A DNA stretch of 59,830 nucleotides from an uncultured Amylibacter sp. GTDB taxonomy: Bacteria; Pseudomonadota; Alphaproteobacteria; Rhodobacterales; Rhodobacteraceae. A program made the position numbers and the translations under genes. Below the pieces are notes generated by a model. It did no database searches and had not been told where the DNA came from. It saw only the letters and a program-made list of their open reading frames with translations. Within the stretch, counting starts at the first letter, position 1; each line of letters begins with the position of its first letter. Location: positions 1 through 59,830 of the forward strand of contig CAJJAY010000023.1 in NCBI GenBank assembly GCA_905182285.1, read 5' to 3'. This document shows, one piece after another, positions 25,560 to 34,129 of this stretch.

Positions 25560-26369
25560 TTAAAGTCCTAAAACATCAACCATATCATATTCTCCAGCAT
25601 CTTTACCTTGCCCCCAAATAGCAGCGCGTAATGCACCTCTTACAAATATTTGGCGGTCAGTAGCTAAATGGCGCAAAACTATTCTCTCGCCATCTGCAGC
25701 AAATATAACGTCATGTTCACCAACAACATCTCCACCTCTTATAGCATGGAATCCGATATCACCTCTTTTACGCACTCCTGTGATTCCATCACGACCACGA
25801 TCCTCTATACTGGATAAATCAACACCACGACCTTCTGCAGCGGCTTTTCCTAACATCAAGGCAGTACCAGAGGGAGCATCAACTTTATGCTTGTGATGAC
25901 TTTCAACAATCTCGATATCAAAATCTTCATCAAGTACAGCTGATATTTTTTTTGTCAGTAATGTTAATAAGTTTAAACCTAAACTCATGTTTCCAGCACG
26001 AATAATTACAATGTCTTTTGAAAGTTTTTTTAATTCATCCAAATGACCAGCATCCATTCCTGTTGTGCCAATTACATGAACAATTCCCGCTTTTACAGCT
26101 AATTTAGCATGCTCAATAGTTGCTTTAGGAGAAGTAAAGTCTATTACGGCATGGGCATTTTTAAAAACTTCCAAAGGATTATCACTAACATTGATTCCAA
26201 TTTCTGCACCGCCCATACAAACTCCCAAATCAAGACCAAGCCAATCATGGCCTTCACGTTCAGTTACACCAACTAATTTTACTTTATTAGATGCTAAAAC
26301 TGATTGAACTAACATTTGCCCCATACGTCCTGATGCGCCAACAATAGCAATTTTTGGAAGATTTTTCAT
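25560..26369 (-). CDS. dapB: 4-hydroxy-tetrahydrodipicolinate reductase
   Basis: DapB reduces the DapA product with NAD(P)H in lysine and diaminopimelate synthesis. The 269-residue protein has the nucleotide motif GASGRMG at 11-17, the IGTTGM loop, the catalytic [15 protein letters not shown] block and the C-terminal [20 protein letters not shown] Shine-Dalgarno (AAGGAAA) precedes the ATG. It is divergent from rbfA with 97 bases between them. The partner dapA lies about 24 kb away at 50.3 kb. Confidence 0.96.
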   Translation of the reverse strand: MKNLPKIAIVGASGRMGQMLVQSVLASNKVKLVGVTEREGHDWLGLDLGVCMGGAEIGINVSDNPLEVFKNAHAVIDFTSPKATIEHAKLAVKAGIVHVIGTTGMDAGHLDELKKLSKDIVIIRAGNMSLGLNLLTLLTKKISAVLDEDFDIEIVESHHKHKVDAPSGTALMLGKAAAEGRGVDLSSIEDRGRDGITGVRKRGDIGFHAIRGGDVVGEHDVIFAADGERIVLRHLATDRQIFVRGALRAAIWGQGKDAGEYDMVDVLGL

Positions 26370-26466
26370 AATTATTTCCTTTTTATACTATACCCATTTA
26401 CAGCGCATTCTCTCGCTTGCAAACCCCCGCTTGCGACTAGATTGAAAAACGATTAAGTGCAATTAA

Positions 26467-26874
26467 ATGGTAAAACAAAATGATCTCTCCGCCAAAGGGC
26501 CAACACAACGACAACTTAGAGTTGGCGAGATGCTTAGGCGTGCGGTATCAGACGTTCTCTTAAGAGGCGATATACATGATGCTGATTTAGCACATGTCTC
26601 CGTAACCGTTGGTGAAGTAAGGTCAACACCTGACCTAAAGTTAGCGCTTGTATATGTACTTCCTTTAGGTGGTGAGAATGCTGATATTGTAATAAACGCT
26701 CTCAATAGAAATAAATATGAAATAAGAAGATCAGTTAATAAATTAGTCTCACTAAAATATTCTCCTGACCTAAAGTTTGTTTTGGATAGAACCTTTGACC
26801 AACTAGATGAAACTCGCAGATTGCTTGGCCAAGAAATTGTCAAAAAAGATGTAGAATCTAGTGATGATCTATAA
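26467..26874 (+). CDS. rbfA: Ribosome-binding factor A
   Basis: A 135-residue KH-like protein that helps mature the 5' end of 16S rRNA in the small subunit. The family pattern is clear: RQLRVGEMLRRAVSDVLLRG, then VSVTVGEVRSTPDLKLALVY, then IRRSVNKLVSLKYSPDLKF and D...DETRRLL. It begins a plus-strand run with truB; the two are separated by 48 bases. nusA and infB, often upstream, are not here. Confidence 0.95.
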   Translation: MVKQNDLSAKGPTQRQLRVGEMLRRAVSDVLLRGDIHDADLAHVSVTVGEVRSTPDLKLALVYVLPLGGENADIVINALNRNKYEIRRSVNKLVSLKYSPDLKFVLDRTFDQLDETRRLLGQEIVKKDVESSDDL

Positions 26875-26922
26875 ATCAAGTCAAATTTACATGTTAACAA
26901 CGACTTTACGAGGAATAATAAG

Positions 26923-27831
26923 ATGGGGAAAACATCAAGTAAACGTCGCATCGATGGTTGGCTATTAATAGATAAACCAGCCGGGATAACTTCTAGTGCT
27001 GTCGTTAACAAAGTTAAGTGGGCTTTAAATGCAAAAAAAGCAGGCCATGCAGGAACTCTTGATCCTGAAGCTACTGGATTATTAGCCATAGCATTAGGCG
27101 AGGCAACAAAAACCGTACCATATATAACTTCTGGAATAAAAGCATATACATTTATAATTAAACTGGGCGAAGCTACAAATACAGACGATAGTGAAGGCAA
27201 AGTCATAGCTCAAAGCACCAACAGGCCTAGCGATCATAAAATCAAAGAGGGCTTAAAAGCCTTTATTGGAAATATTAAACAAATTCCTCCACAATTTTCA
27301 GCTGTAAAAGTTGATGGCCAACGTGCGTACAAATTAGCTCGGGATGGAGAAGACTTAGATTTAGCACCCAGAGATTTATTTGTACAAAACTTACAGTTTG
27401 AAAAACGAATAGACATCGATCATGTAGAGTTAAAGTTAATTTGCGGTAAGGGAGGATATGTTAGGTCTATTGCTCGTGACTTAGGTGAATTATTAGAGTG
27501 CTTTGCATATGTAAAATCCCTACGTCGTATTTGGTCATGTTCACTAAATGTAAATGATGCAATTGATTTTAAACTAGTTGAACAGCTAGCCAAGAACCCA
27601 GAATTGGAAGATTACTTACACCCAATTGAACTAGGTCTCTCTGAATTACCTGAGCTTAAATGTAGGCCTGAAGAAATAACAAAATTAAGGAATGGAAATC
27701 CCGCTATGGTTTTAGCATCAGATTTAAATTATGGTGATGAAGCATGGGTCTCTTGCAATGGGGAACCCTTGGCAATAGGCATTTATAAATCAGGTAGCAT
27801 TCATCCTAGTCGCGTATTCGTTGAAAAATGA
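26923..27831 (+). CDS. truB: tRNA pseudouridine-55 synthase
   Basis: TruB makes the universal pseudouridine at position 55 of tRNA. The 302-residue protein has the catalytic aspartate D47 in GHAGTLDPEATGLL, the RNA-binding KPAGITSS start, the IPPQFSAVKVDGQRAYKLAR block and the GGYVRSIARDLGE motif. A PUA-like tail follows. It lies downstream of rbfA, as in many bacteria. Confidence 0.97.
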   Translation: MGKTSSKRRIDGWLLIDKPAGITSSAVVNKVKWALNAKKAGHAGTLDPEATGLLAIALGEATKTVPYITSGIKAYTFIIKLGEATNTDDSEGKVIAQSTNRPSDHKIKEGLKAFIGNIKQIPPQFSAVKVDGQRAYKLARDGEDLDLAPRDLFVQNLQFEKRIDIDHVELKLICGKGGYVRSIARDLGELLECFAYVKSLRRIWSCSLNVNDAIDFKLVEQLAKNPELEDYLHPIELGLSELPELKCRPEEITKLRNGNPAMVLASDLNYGDEAWVSCNGEPLAIGIYKSGSIHPSRVFVEK

Positions 27832-27902
27832 TATCTGCAAAATAACTTCCAAATCTGAAAACTATTTATAAACTTTTGAATATTTAACTTGGCAATCTTA
27901 AA

Positions 27903-28415
27903 ATGATAACTCGCAGTCACAAAAAAGAACTTACAAAATCAACTGCTGTTTATTCTGATTGTGAGTTATATAGATATTCATTGACCCGCTCATGGAGTAA
28001 CAGCAAAAAAAAAGTTTTATTTATTATGCTAAATCCATCAACTGCGACAGAGATTCAAAATGATCCAACAGTTGAGCGATGCGAAAGGCGGGCTAAGTCG
28101 TTAGGATATGGTGCATTTAAAGTATGCAATATCTTTGCTTACAGATCTACGGATCCTAAGGTTATGCGATTACAAAAAGACCCTATTGGTCCAGAGAATG
28201 ATAAAATCATTATTAAAAGTGCAAATTGGAGTAACGATATTGTTTGTGCATGGGGTACCAATGGTATTCATCTTAATCGTGGTAAAAAAATTGAAGAACT
28301 TTTGAGAGCAAAAAACTTTATCTTAACACACCTTGGTTTATCTAAAGATGGTCACCCAAAGCATCCGCTATATATAAGTTACAAAATAAACCCTTTATTA
28401 TGGCCTGAAGCATGA
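27903..28415 (+). CDS. DUF1643 family protein
   Basis: A 170-residue soluble protein with the DUF1643 (PF07799) hallmarks: FIMLNPSTATEIQNDPTVERC, the ICNIFAYRSTDP-like block (FKVCNIFAYRSTDPKVM), a CAWGTNG motif and a terminal GHPKHPLY. The function is unknown; the fold resembles nucleotide- or DNA-glycosylase-like families in some predictions, which I cannot test. It is translationally coupled (ATGA overlap) to the following transporter, unusual for this family and possibly fortuitous. Confidence 0.85.
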   Translation: MITRSHKKELTKSTAVYSDCELYRYSLTRSWSNSKKKVLFIMLNPSTATEIQNDPTVERCERRAKSLGYGAFKVCNIFAYRSTDPKVMRLQKDPIGPENDKIIIKSANWSNDIVCAWGTNGIHLNRGKKIEELLRAKNFILTHLGLSKDGHPKHPLYISYKINPLLWPEA

Positions 28416-29275
28416 CAGATCATTCTAAAGGGATAATAATAACTATTTTTGCTGTTTTATTTATTATTCCAGATAGCCTTTTTATTCGATTACTTAGCGC
28501 AGACATCTATACAATTATTGTTTGGCGTAGCTTTATCTCTGGGTTTTTTATATTGCTCGGATTATGTATTTATCATGGCTCAAATATTTTTAATATATAT
28601 CGCAATATTGGAAAAAATTCTATTATTTTTGCATGCTTGCTAGCTATTAGTGGTCCTATGTTTGCTTTATCAGTCAGCATGACGGCAGTTTCAAATACTG
28701 TATTTATACTTGCATCAATGCCAATATTTTCTGCTATTTCTAGTTGGTTTATACTAAATGAAAAAATATCAAAACGTATGCTGTGGACTATTTTATTTTC
28801 ATTATCTGGGGTGCTATTAATTTCTTATGGTTCTTCTCAAAATCAATCTACGTCAATTTATGGAGATTTATGTGCAGTTGGCTGCGCTGCAAGTTATGGA
28901 GTAGCTTTAACATATGCGCGCAAATCAAAAGCTAAATCTATGATTCCAATTACACCATTTGCTTTATTTATGAGTGGAGTTGTATTTTTACCTTGGGCAA
29001 GTCCATTTGTTTTTAATAATTTAGACGCTCAATATGCATTATTTCATAACCTCTTGATCGCTGCATCAACATGTTTAATTGTTGTTGGCCCTAGATATAT
29101 TCCTAGCGCAGAGGTTACCCTCCTAATATTAGGTGAATCTATTCTTGCACCAATATTAATTTGGCTAATAATAGGTGAATACCCAGGAACCTGGACATTA
29201 ACAGGAGGATTTATTGTACTGATGACATTATTCATATCTAACCTAATTGCTCTAATGCATCAAAAATCAAAATAA
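28412..29275 (+). CDS. EamA-family (DMT) transporter
   Basis: A 287-residue membrane protein with ten hydrophobic segments arranged as two EamA repeats. The second repeat carries the characteristic SAEVTLLILGESILAPILIW segment and GEYPGTWTLTGGFIVL. Substrate unknown; relatives export amino acids or metabolites. It overlaps the DUF1643 stop codon by four bases. Confidence 0.85.
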   Translation: MTDHSKGIIITIFAVLFIIPDSLFIRLLSADIYTIIVWRSFISGFFILLGLCIYHGSNIFNIYRNIGKNSIIFACLLAISGPMFALSVSMTAVSNTVFILASMPIFSAISSWFILNEKISKRMLWTILFSLSGVLLISYGSSQNQSTSIYGDLCAVGCAASYGVALTYARKSKAKSMIPITPFALFMSGVVFLPWASPFVFNNLDAQYALFHNLLIAASTCLIVVGPRYIPSAEVTLLILGESILAPILIWLIIGEYPGTWTLTGGFIVLMTLFISNLIALMHQKSK

Positions 29276-29398
29276 TTTTTCACTTTATTTTTATTAGAAT
29301 CAACTTTATAGGGTTCATTATCTGCAAAACAGATACTCCATGGGCCTTGCTGGACGATATCCCGGCATGTGCCATCAACCTTAACCAAGGAGACCCCG

Positions 29399-29668
29399 AT
29401 GTCGATAACTGCCGAAGAAAAAGCCCGTTTGATCAAAGAATATGCGATTAAAGAGGGTGATACTGGTTCACCAGAAGTACAAGTTGCAATCCTAACATCT
29501 CGGATCAAAACTCTTACAGAGCATTTTAAAACTAATAAAAAAGATAACCACTCACGCCGTGGCCTTTTAAAAATGGTTGCTCTACGTCGTAAGCTATTAG
29601 ATTATACCCGTGGCAAGGACGAAGCTCGTTACCAAGATATAATAAAACGATTAGAAATACGTCGATAA
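29399..29668 (+). CDS. rpsO: 30S ribosomal protein S15
   Basis: An 89-residue ribosomal protein. The start at 29399 ([12 protein letters not shown]) is chosen over 29369 because AAGGAG lies eight bases upstream and because S15 proteins begin at this point. Family blocks [37 protein letters not shown] and the final IIKRLEIRR are complete. It is followed by a strong terminator and then pnp, the conserved rpsO-pnp order. Confidence 0.97.
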   Translation: MSITAEEKARLIKEYAIKEGDTGSPEVQVAILTSRIKTLTEHFKTNKKDNHSRRGLLKMVALRRKLLDYTRGKDEARYQDIIKRLEIRR

Positions 29669-29687
29669 GATTGATTTTAAATTCATT

Positions 29688-29719
29688 AAAAAGCCTGCTC
29701 ATATGTGTGCAGGCTTTTT
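29688..29719 (+). terminator. Rho-independent terminator between rpsO and pnp
   Basis: AAAAAGCCTGC (29688-29698) and GCAGGCTTTTT (29709-29719) form a long perfect stem with a 10-base loop, ending in a T run. It separates the rpsO message from the pnp leader, at least partly. Confidence 0.93.
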
Positions 29720-29832
29720 AATAGAAGCCAATAGTTCCTTACCCCCTTCACATATTCAAATTTAATGTATATACGCCCGCGTATCTGAAACGTTATGCAT
29801 TGACCTATGCATATACCACAAGGGTTCGGGTC

Positions 29833-29887
29833 GGTGGCAATGGGGCCACCTTTTAAAAGGAGACTTCGGAGGGCCGAAGACAGCTCC
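29833..29887 (+). promoter_or_regulatory. Structured 5' leader of pnp
   Basis: Two compact hairpins are visible: GGTGGC/GCCACC (29833-29838 with 29845-29850), and CTTCGG/CCGAAG with loop AGGG (29864-29869 with 29874-29879). The second is enclosed by GGAG (29859-29862) and CTCC (29884-29887). Enterobacterial pnp is autoregulated through RNase III cleavage of a leader stem; whether this leader works in a similar way is inference. The pnp Shine-Dalgarno (AGGA) follows just downstream. Confidence 0.5.
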
Positions 29888-29903
29888 AACGATAGGAAAA
29901 TAA

Positions 29904-32033
29904 ATGTTTAATGAAGTAAAAAAATCCATTCAATGGGGCGAAGAAACGCTTACGTTGGAAACTGGTAAGATTGCGCGACAAGCAGATAGCACAGTAATCG
30001 CAACATATGGCGAAACATCTGTTCTTGCAGCAGTTTGTTTTGCAAAAAAAGAAAAGGACGGACAGTCCTTTTTTCCACTTACTGTAAATTATCAAGAAAA
30101 ATATTATGCTGCTGGTAAGATTCCTGGTGGTTTCTTTAAAAGAGAAGCTCGACCAACTGAAAAAGAGACACTAACGGCACGTTTAATTGACCGCCCAATA
30201 CGTCCTTTATTCATCCCAGGATTCAAACATGAGGTTCAAATTACATTAACTGTACTATCACATGATTTAGTAAATGATCCAGATATGGTAGCAATGATCG
30301 CTGCTTCAGCTGCATTAACATTATCAGGTGCACCATTTATGGGCCCAATTGGTAATTGTCGTGTTGGTTTTGAAGGTGGTCAATATGTATTGAACCCAAC
30401 TTGTGATGACATGCATGAATTGAAAAATAATCCTGATCAACGTCTTGATTTGGTAGTTGCGGGCACAAAAGATGCAGTAATGATGGTTGAATCTGAGGCC
30501 TATGAATTAACTGAAGAGGAAATGCTGGGTGCAATCAATTTCGCTCATAAGCAAATTCAACCTGTTATTGATATGATAATTGATATGGCAGAAGATGCGG
30601 CAAATGAACCTTTTGATTATCAATCACCAGATTATTCTGAACTTTATTCTGCAGTTAAAACTGTTGGCGAAGATGGCATCCGAGCGGCGTACGCACTTAC
30701 GGACAAACAAGAACGGACAAGTGCAGTCTCAGCAGCAAAAGATTTAATTATTGGTGCATTATCAGAGGAACAAGTATCTGACGCAAACTTTGGAACTTGT
30801 TTGAAAAAACTAGAATCAGAAGTTGTTCGTGGAGATATCGTAAAAACTGGTAAGAGAATTGACGGTAGAGATTTATCAACTGTTCGTCCAATTGTCTCTG
30901 AAACTGCAGTTCTTCCTCGAACACATGGATCTGCACTATTTACCCGTGGAGAAACTCAAGCGTTAGCAGTAACAACATTAGGTACTGGTGATGATGAGCA
31001 AATGATTGATGCATTAAGCGGAACATATCGTTCAAATTTCTTGTTACATTATAATTTCCCTCCATATTCAGTAGGAGAATGCGGTCGAAGCATGGGGCCA
31101 GGTCGTAGGGAAATTGGGCACGGAAAACTTGCATGGCGTGCACTTCAAGCAGTATTACCTCCAGCAACTGAATTTCCATATACAATAAGAGTGGTATCAG
31201 AAATAACAGAATCAAACGGATCGTCTTCTATGGCTTCTGTATGTGGTGGATCATTATCTATGATGGATGCTGGTGTGCCACTTCGCGCACCTGTTGCCGG
31301 CGTTGCTATGGGTTTAATATTACAAGATAGTGGTGAATACGCTGTTTTAACAGATATACTTGGTGATGAAGACCATTTGGGTGATATGGACTTTAAAGTA
31401 GCTGGTACTGAAAACGGTATAACTTCATTACAAATGGATATTAAAGTAGCCGGTATCACTCCAGAAATTATGGAAAAAGCTATGGCACAAGCCAAAGACG
31501 GACGATTACACATCCTAGGTGAAATGGCCAATGCTTTAACTGAAGCTGGTTCATTTAGCGAACATGCTCCACGTATTGAAACAATTAAAATAAACCCAGA
31601 AAAAATTCGCGAAGTAATTGGCTCAGGTGGTAAAGTTATCCGTGAAATTTGTGAAGTTTCTGGTGCAAAAGTTAATATCGATGATGAAGGTGTTATAAAA
31701 ATTGCATCAAGCAATGGTGAACAAATCGAAAAAGCTAAAGAAATGATTATGGAAATTGCGGCAGAACCTGAAGTAGGTGTTGTTTACACTGGTACAGTTG
31801 TAAAAGTCATGGATTTTGGAGCATTTGTAAACTTCTTTGGTAAAAGAGATGGACTTGTTCATGTATCACAAATGGCTAATGAACGTGTTAACCATCCAAG
31901 TGATTTAGTTAAAGAAGGTCAAAAAGTTAAAGTTAAATTAATGGGCTTTGATGATCGAGGCAAAGTGCGCCTATCAATGAAAGTAATTGATCAAGAAACT
32001 GGTACAGAAATTGTCACTGAAAAAGATAGCTAA
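29904..32033 (+). CDS. pnp: Polyribonucleotide nucleotidyltransferase (PNPase)
   Basis: A 709-residue 3'-to-5' phosphorolytic exoribonuclease, a core RNA-decay enzyme. Two RNase PH domains (about 15-230 and 310-545) flank a helical domain. The second holds the catalytic block with [18 protein letters not shown] and the D487/D493-equivalent acidic pair in [21 protein letters not shown] domain ([15 protein letters not shown]) and an S1 domain ([17 protein letters not shown]) follow. The protein ends right after S1 and lacks the long tail of some homologues. A strong terminator follows. Confidence 0.97.
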   Translation: MFNEVKKSIQWGEETLTLETGKIARQADSTVIATYGETSVLAAVCFAKKEKDGQSFFPLTVNYQEKYYAAGKIPGGFFKREARPTEKETLTARLIDRPIRPLFIPGFKHEVQITLTVLSHDLVNDPDMVAMIAASAALTLSGAPFMGPIGNCRVGFEGGQYVLNPTCDDMHELKNNPDQRLDLVVAGTKDAVMMVESEAYELTEEEMLGAINFAHKQIQPVIDMIIDMAEDAANEPFDYQSPDYSELYSAVKTVGEDGIRAAYALTDKQERTSAVSAAKDLIIGALSEEQVSDANFGTCLKKLESEVVRGDIVKTGKRIDGRDLSTVRPIVSETAVLPRTHGSALFTRGETQALAVTTLGTGDDEQMIDALSGTYRSNFLLHYNFPPYSVGECGRSMGPGRREIGHGKLAWRALQAVLPPATEFPYTIRVVSEITESNGSSSMASVCGGSLSMMDAGVPLRAPVAGVAMGLILQDSGEYAVLTDILGDEDHLGDMDFKVAGTENGITSLQMDIKVAGITPEIMEKAMAQAKDGRLHILGEMANALTEAGSFSEHAPRIETIKINPEKIREVIGSGGKVIREICEVSGAKVNIDDEGVIKIASSNGEQIEKAKEMIMEIAAEPEVGVVYTGTVVKVMDFGAFVNFFGKRDGLVHVSQMANERVNHPSDLVKEGQKVKVKLMGFDDRGKVRLSMKVIDQETGTEIVTEKDS

Positions 32034-32070
32034 AATTTCAAGTTACCTTATATAAATAATCTTAATATTT

Positions 32071-32097
32071 AGGCCTCAAAACTTTGAGGCCTTTTTA
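32071..32097 (+). terminator. Rho-independent terminator after pnp
   Basis: AGGCCTCAAA (32071-32080) and TTTGAGGCCT (32083-32092) form a 10-bp stem (the innermost pairs opening into the loop), followed by TTTTATTTT. Confidence 0.92.
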
Positions 32098-32144
32098 TTT
32101 TCTAAAACATAAAGAAAATAATTGAACATAAATTGGAGATATAA

Positions 32145-32504
32145 ATGAGTATTATACGTAAACATTCAAGTGAACGAATGAGTAAAATTAACATCCATAA
32201 TGGAACAATATACTTTTCTGGTCAGGTTGCTAATGATGTAACAGTTGGAATTAAAGAACAAACAAAAGACTGCCTTAAAAAAATTGACGAATTACTTTTA
32301 GAAGCAGGTTCAGATCGTGATAACATCTTATCCACATCAATATACATTCGTACTATGGGCGATTTTGCCTCAATGAATGAGGTTTGGAATGAATGGATTG
32401 GGCCTCATGAAAAACCGGCGCGAGCGTGCGTTGAAGCAAATATGGCTCGTGAACAAATTTTAGTAGAAATTTGCATGATTGCTGCTGTTAAAACTAATAA
32501 ATAA
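32145..32504 (+). CDS. RidA-family (YjgF/YER057c/UK114) protein
   Basis: A 119-residue single-domain protein. RidA members hydrolyse reactive enamine/imine intermediates or play related roles. Visible features are IYFSGQVA near the start, DRDNILSTSIYIRTMGDF, and the end RACVEANMAREQILVEICMIA, with the substrate-carboxylate arginine in ARACVEANMA. The spacing GPHEKPARA fits the RidA-like subfamilies rather than canonical RidA, so imine deaminase activity is not certain. GGAGATAT precedes the ATG. It may pair with the aldehyde dehydrogenase 122 bases downstream. Confidence 0.88.
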   Translation: MSIIRKHSSERMSKINIHNGTIYFSGQVANDVTVGIKEQTKDCLKKIDELLLEAGSDRDNILSTSIYIRTMGDFASMNEVWNEWIGPHEKPARACVEANMAREQILVEICMIAAVKTNK

Positions 32505-32626
32505 TTTAAATGTACTAAATTAAGTAACAAAATGTCGAAATAGTTATATTTTTACGTCGTGTTCAAACTTGCCATTTGGTTTTACCAATGCCATTTACAT
32601 TATGTAATCAATTATACAGGTGAATC

Positions 32627-34060
32627 ATGTTAGACAGACGCCAATTTTACATAAATGGTCAATGGGTAAATCCAGTTAAAGAAAATGACTTTAAAGTAAT
32701 AAACCCTGCCACTGAAGAAGCTTTTGCTGTTATTTCTTTAGGCGACCAGGCAGATACAGATGCCGCTGTAAGCGCAGCACGTAACGCTTTTAAATCATGG
32801 CAACATTCATCAAAATCTGAAAGAATAGCATTATTAAAATCTATTCAATCAGAATATGCTAAGCGCGAGGAAGATATTGCTCAAGCAACTACCATGGAAA
32901 TGGGTGCACCTATTTCCTTATCGCGCACTCAACAAGTTGGTTGTGGTACGGGTCATATTCAAAAATTTATTGATTCATTAGAAGGTTTCGAGTTCGAAGA
33001 AAAACTTGAGGGATTCCCAACAGAAAAAATCATTAAAGAACCAATCGGAGTAGCTGGCCTAATTACACCTTGGAACTGGCCTATGAACCAAATTTTCTTA
33101 AAGGTGATCCCAGCTATAGCAGCCGGTTCTACATGTGTTTTAAAACCTTCAGAAGTATCTCCTTTATCAGCTTATGTTTTTTCAGAAATTATGCATGATG
33201 CAGGAGTGCCGCCTGGTGTATATAATATGTTGAATGGTGATGGGATTGGCGTCGGATCACAAATGTCTTCTCATAAAGATATAGATATGATCTCATTTAC
33301 GGGCTCAACAAGAGCTGGTGCTCTTATATCAAAAGCAGCTTCAGATACCGTCAAACGGGTAACATTAGAATTAGGCGGAAAAGGAGCAAATATTGTATTT
33401 GCTGATGCCGATGAAAAAGCTGTTAAGCGAGGCACCATGCATGTCTTTAACAACTCAGGCCAAAGCTGTAATGCACCAACTAGAATGCTAGTTGAACGAT
33501 CATATTATGATGAAGCAGTTGAAATTGCTGCGTCAATTGCAAAAAACCATTCAGTTGGTGATCCTGCAAACGAAGGGCCACACATGGGTGCTATGTCTTC
33601 AGGTGCACATTACGATAAAGTCCAAAATATGATTGATATTGGAATTAAAGAAGGTGCGCGTTTGGTAGCTGGTGGCTTAGGGCGGCCTGATGGAATGAAC
33701 AAAGGCTATTTTGTTAGACCAACAGTTTTTGCAGATGTTTCAAATGATATGACAATTGGTAGAGACGAAATTTTTGGCCCTGTTATGGTTATGATGCCAT
33801 TTGATGATGAAGCTCATGCTTACGAATTAGCAAATGACACCGATTATGGGCTAACCAATTATGTGCAGACACAAGACCCTGCAAAAGCAAAACGCGCTGC
33901 ATGTGCAATGAGAGCAGGTATGATAAGAATTAATGGAGATGGTGGCGCAGCTCCATCACCATTTGGCGGCTATAAACAATCAGGCAATGGTCGTGAAGGT
34001 GGCAAATGGGGTATTGAAGATTTCTGTGAGATTAAACATATCAGTGGGTGGACACTTTAA
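32627..34060 (+). CDS. NAD(P)-dependent aldehyde dehydrogenase
   Basis: A 477-residue ALDH-superfamily enzyme that oxidises an aldehyde to a carboxylate. The catalytic cysteine is C281 (NNSGQSCNAP), the general base E248 (LELGGKG), with N150 (TPWNWP) and K173 (LKPSE) in the expected positions, and FTGSTRAG at 224-231 for the nucleotide. The C-terminal PFGGYKQSGNGREGG block is complete. Substrate cannot be set from sequence. It is convergent with smc, with a shared hairpin between them. Confidence 0.93.
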   Translation: MLDRRQFYINGQWVNPVKENDFKVINPATEEAFAVISLGDQADTDAAVSAARNAFKSWQHSSKSERIALLKSIQSEYAKREEDIAQATTMEMGAPISLSRTQQVGCGTGHIQKFIDSLEGFEFEEKLEGFPTEKIIKEPIGVAGLITPWNWPMNQIFLKVIPAIAAGSTCVLKPSEVSPLSAYVFSEIMHDAGVPPGVYNMLNGDGIGVGSQMSSHKDIDMISFTGSTRAGALISKAASDTVKRVTLELGGKGANIVFADADEKAVKRGTMHVFNNSGQSCNAPTRMLVERSYYDEAVEIAASIAKNHSVGDPANEGPHMGAMSSGAHYDKVQNMIDIGIKEGARLVAGGLGRPDGMNKGYFVRPTVFADVSNDMTIGRDEIFGPVMVMMPFDDEAHAYELANDTDYGLTNYVQTQDPAKAKRAACAMRAGMIRINGDGGAAPSPFGGYKQSGNGREGGKWGIEDFCEIKHISGWTL

Positions 34061-34061
34061 T

Positions 34062-34107
34062 AAATAAAAATGGTTTCTAGGGTGAGTTTTTGCATTTTAG
34101 AAACCAT
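34062..34107 (-). terminator. Terminator of smc, possibly bidirectional
   Basis: ATGGTTTCTA (34070-34079) and TAGAAACCAT (34098-34107) form a perfect 10-bp stem around 18 bases. Read on the minus strand, the stem is followed by TTTTTATTTATT, a good terminator for smc. On the plus strand the tail is less T-rich, so ALDH termination there is weaker. Confidence 0.75.
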
Positions 34108-34129
34108 CAATTATTTATCTAATTTATAT

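Noticed and set aside
26463-27206. 247-codon minus-strand frame
   Set aside because: It runs antisense through both rbfA and truB, which are complete and conserved; serine/leucine-rich composition is typical of a shadow frame.
31145-31714. 189-codon minus-strand frame
   Set aside because: Antisense to pnp, with no ribosome-binding site or recognisable domain.
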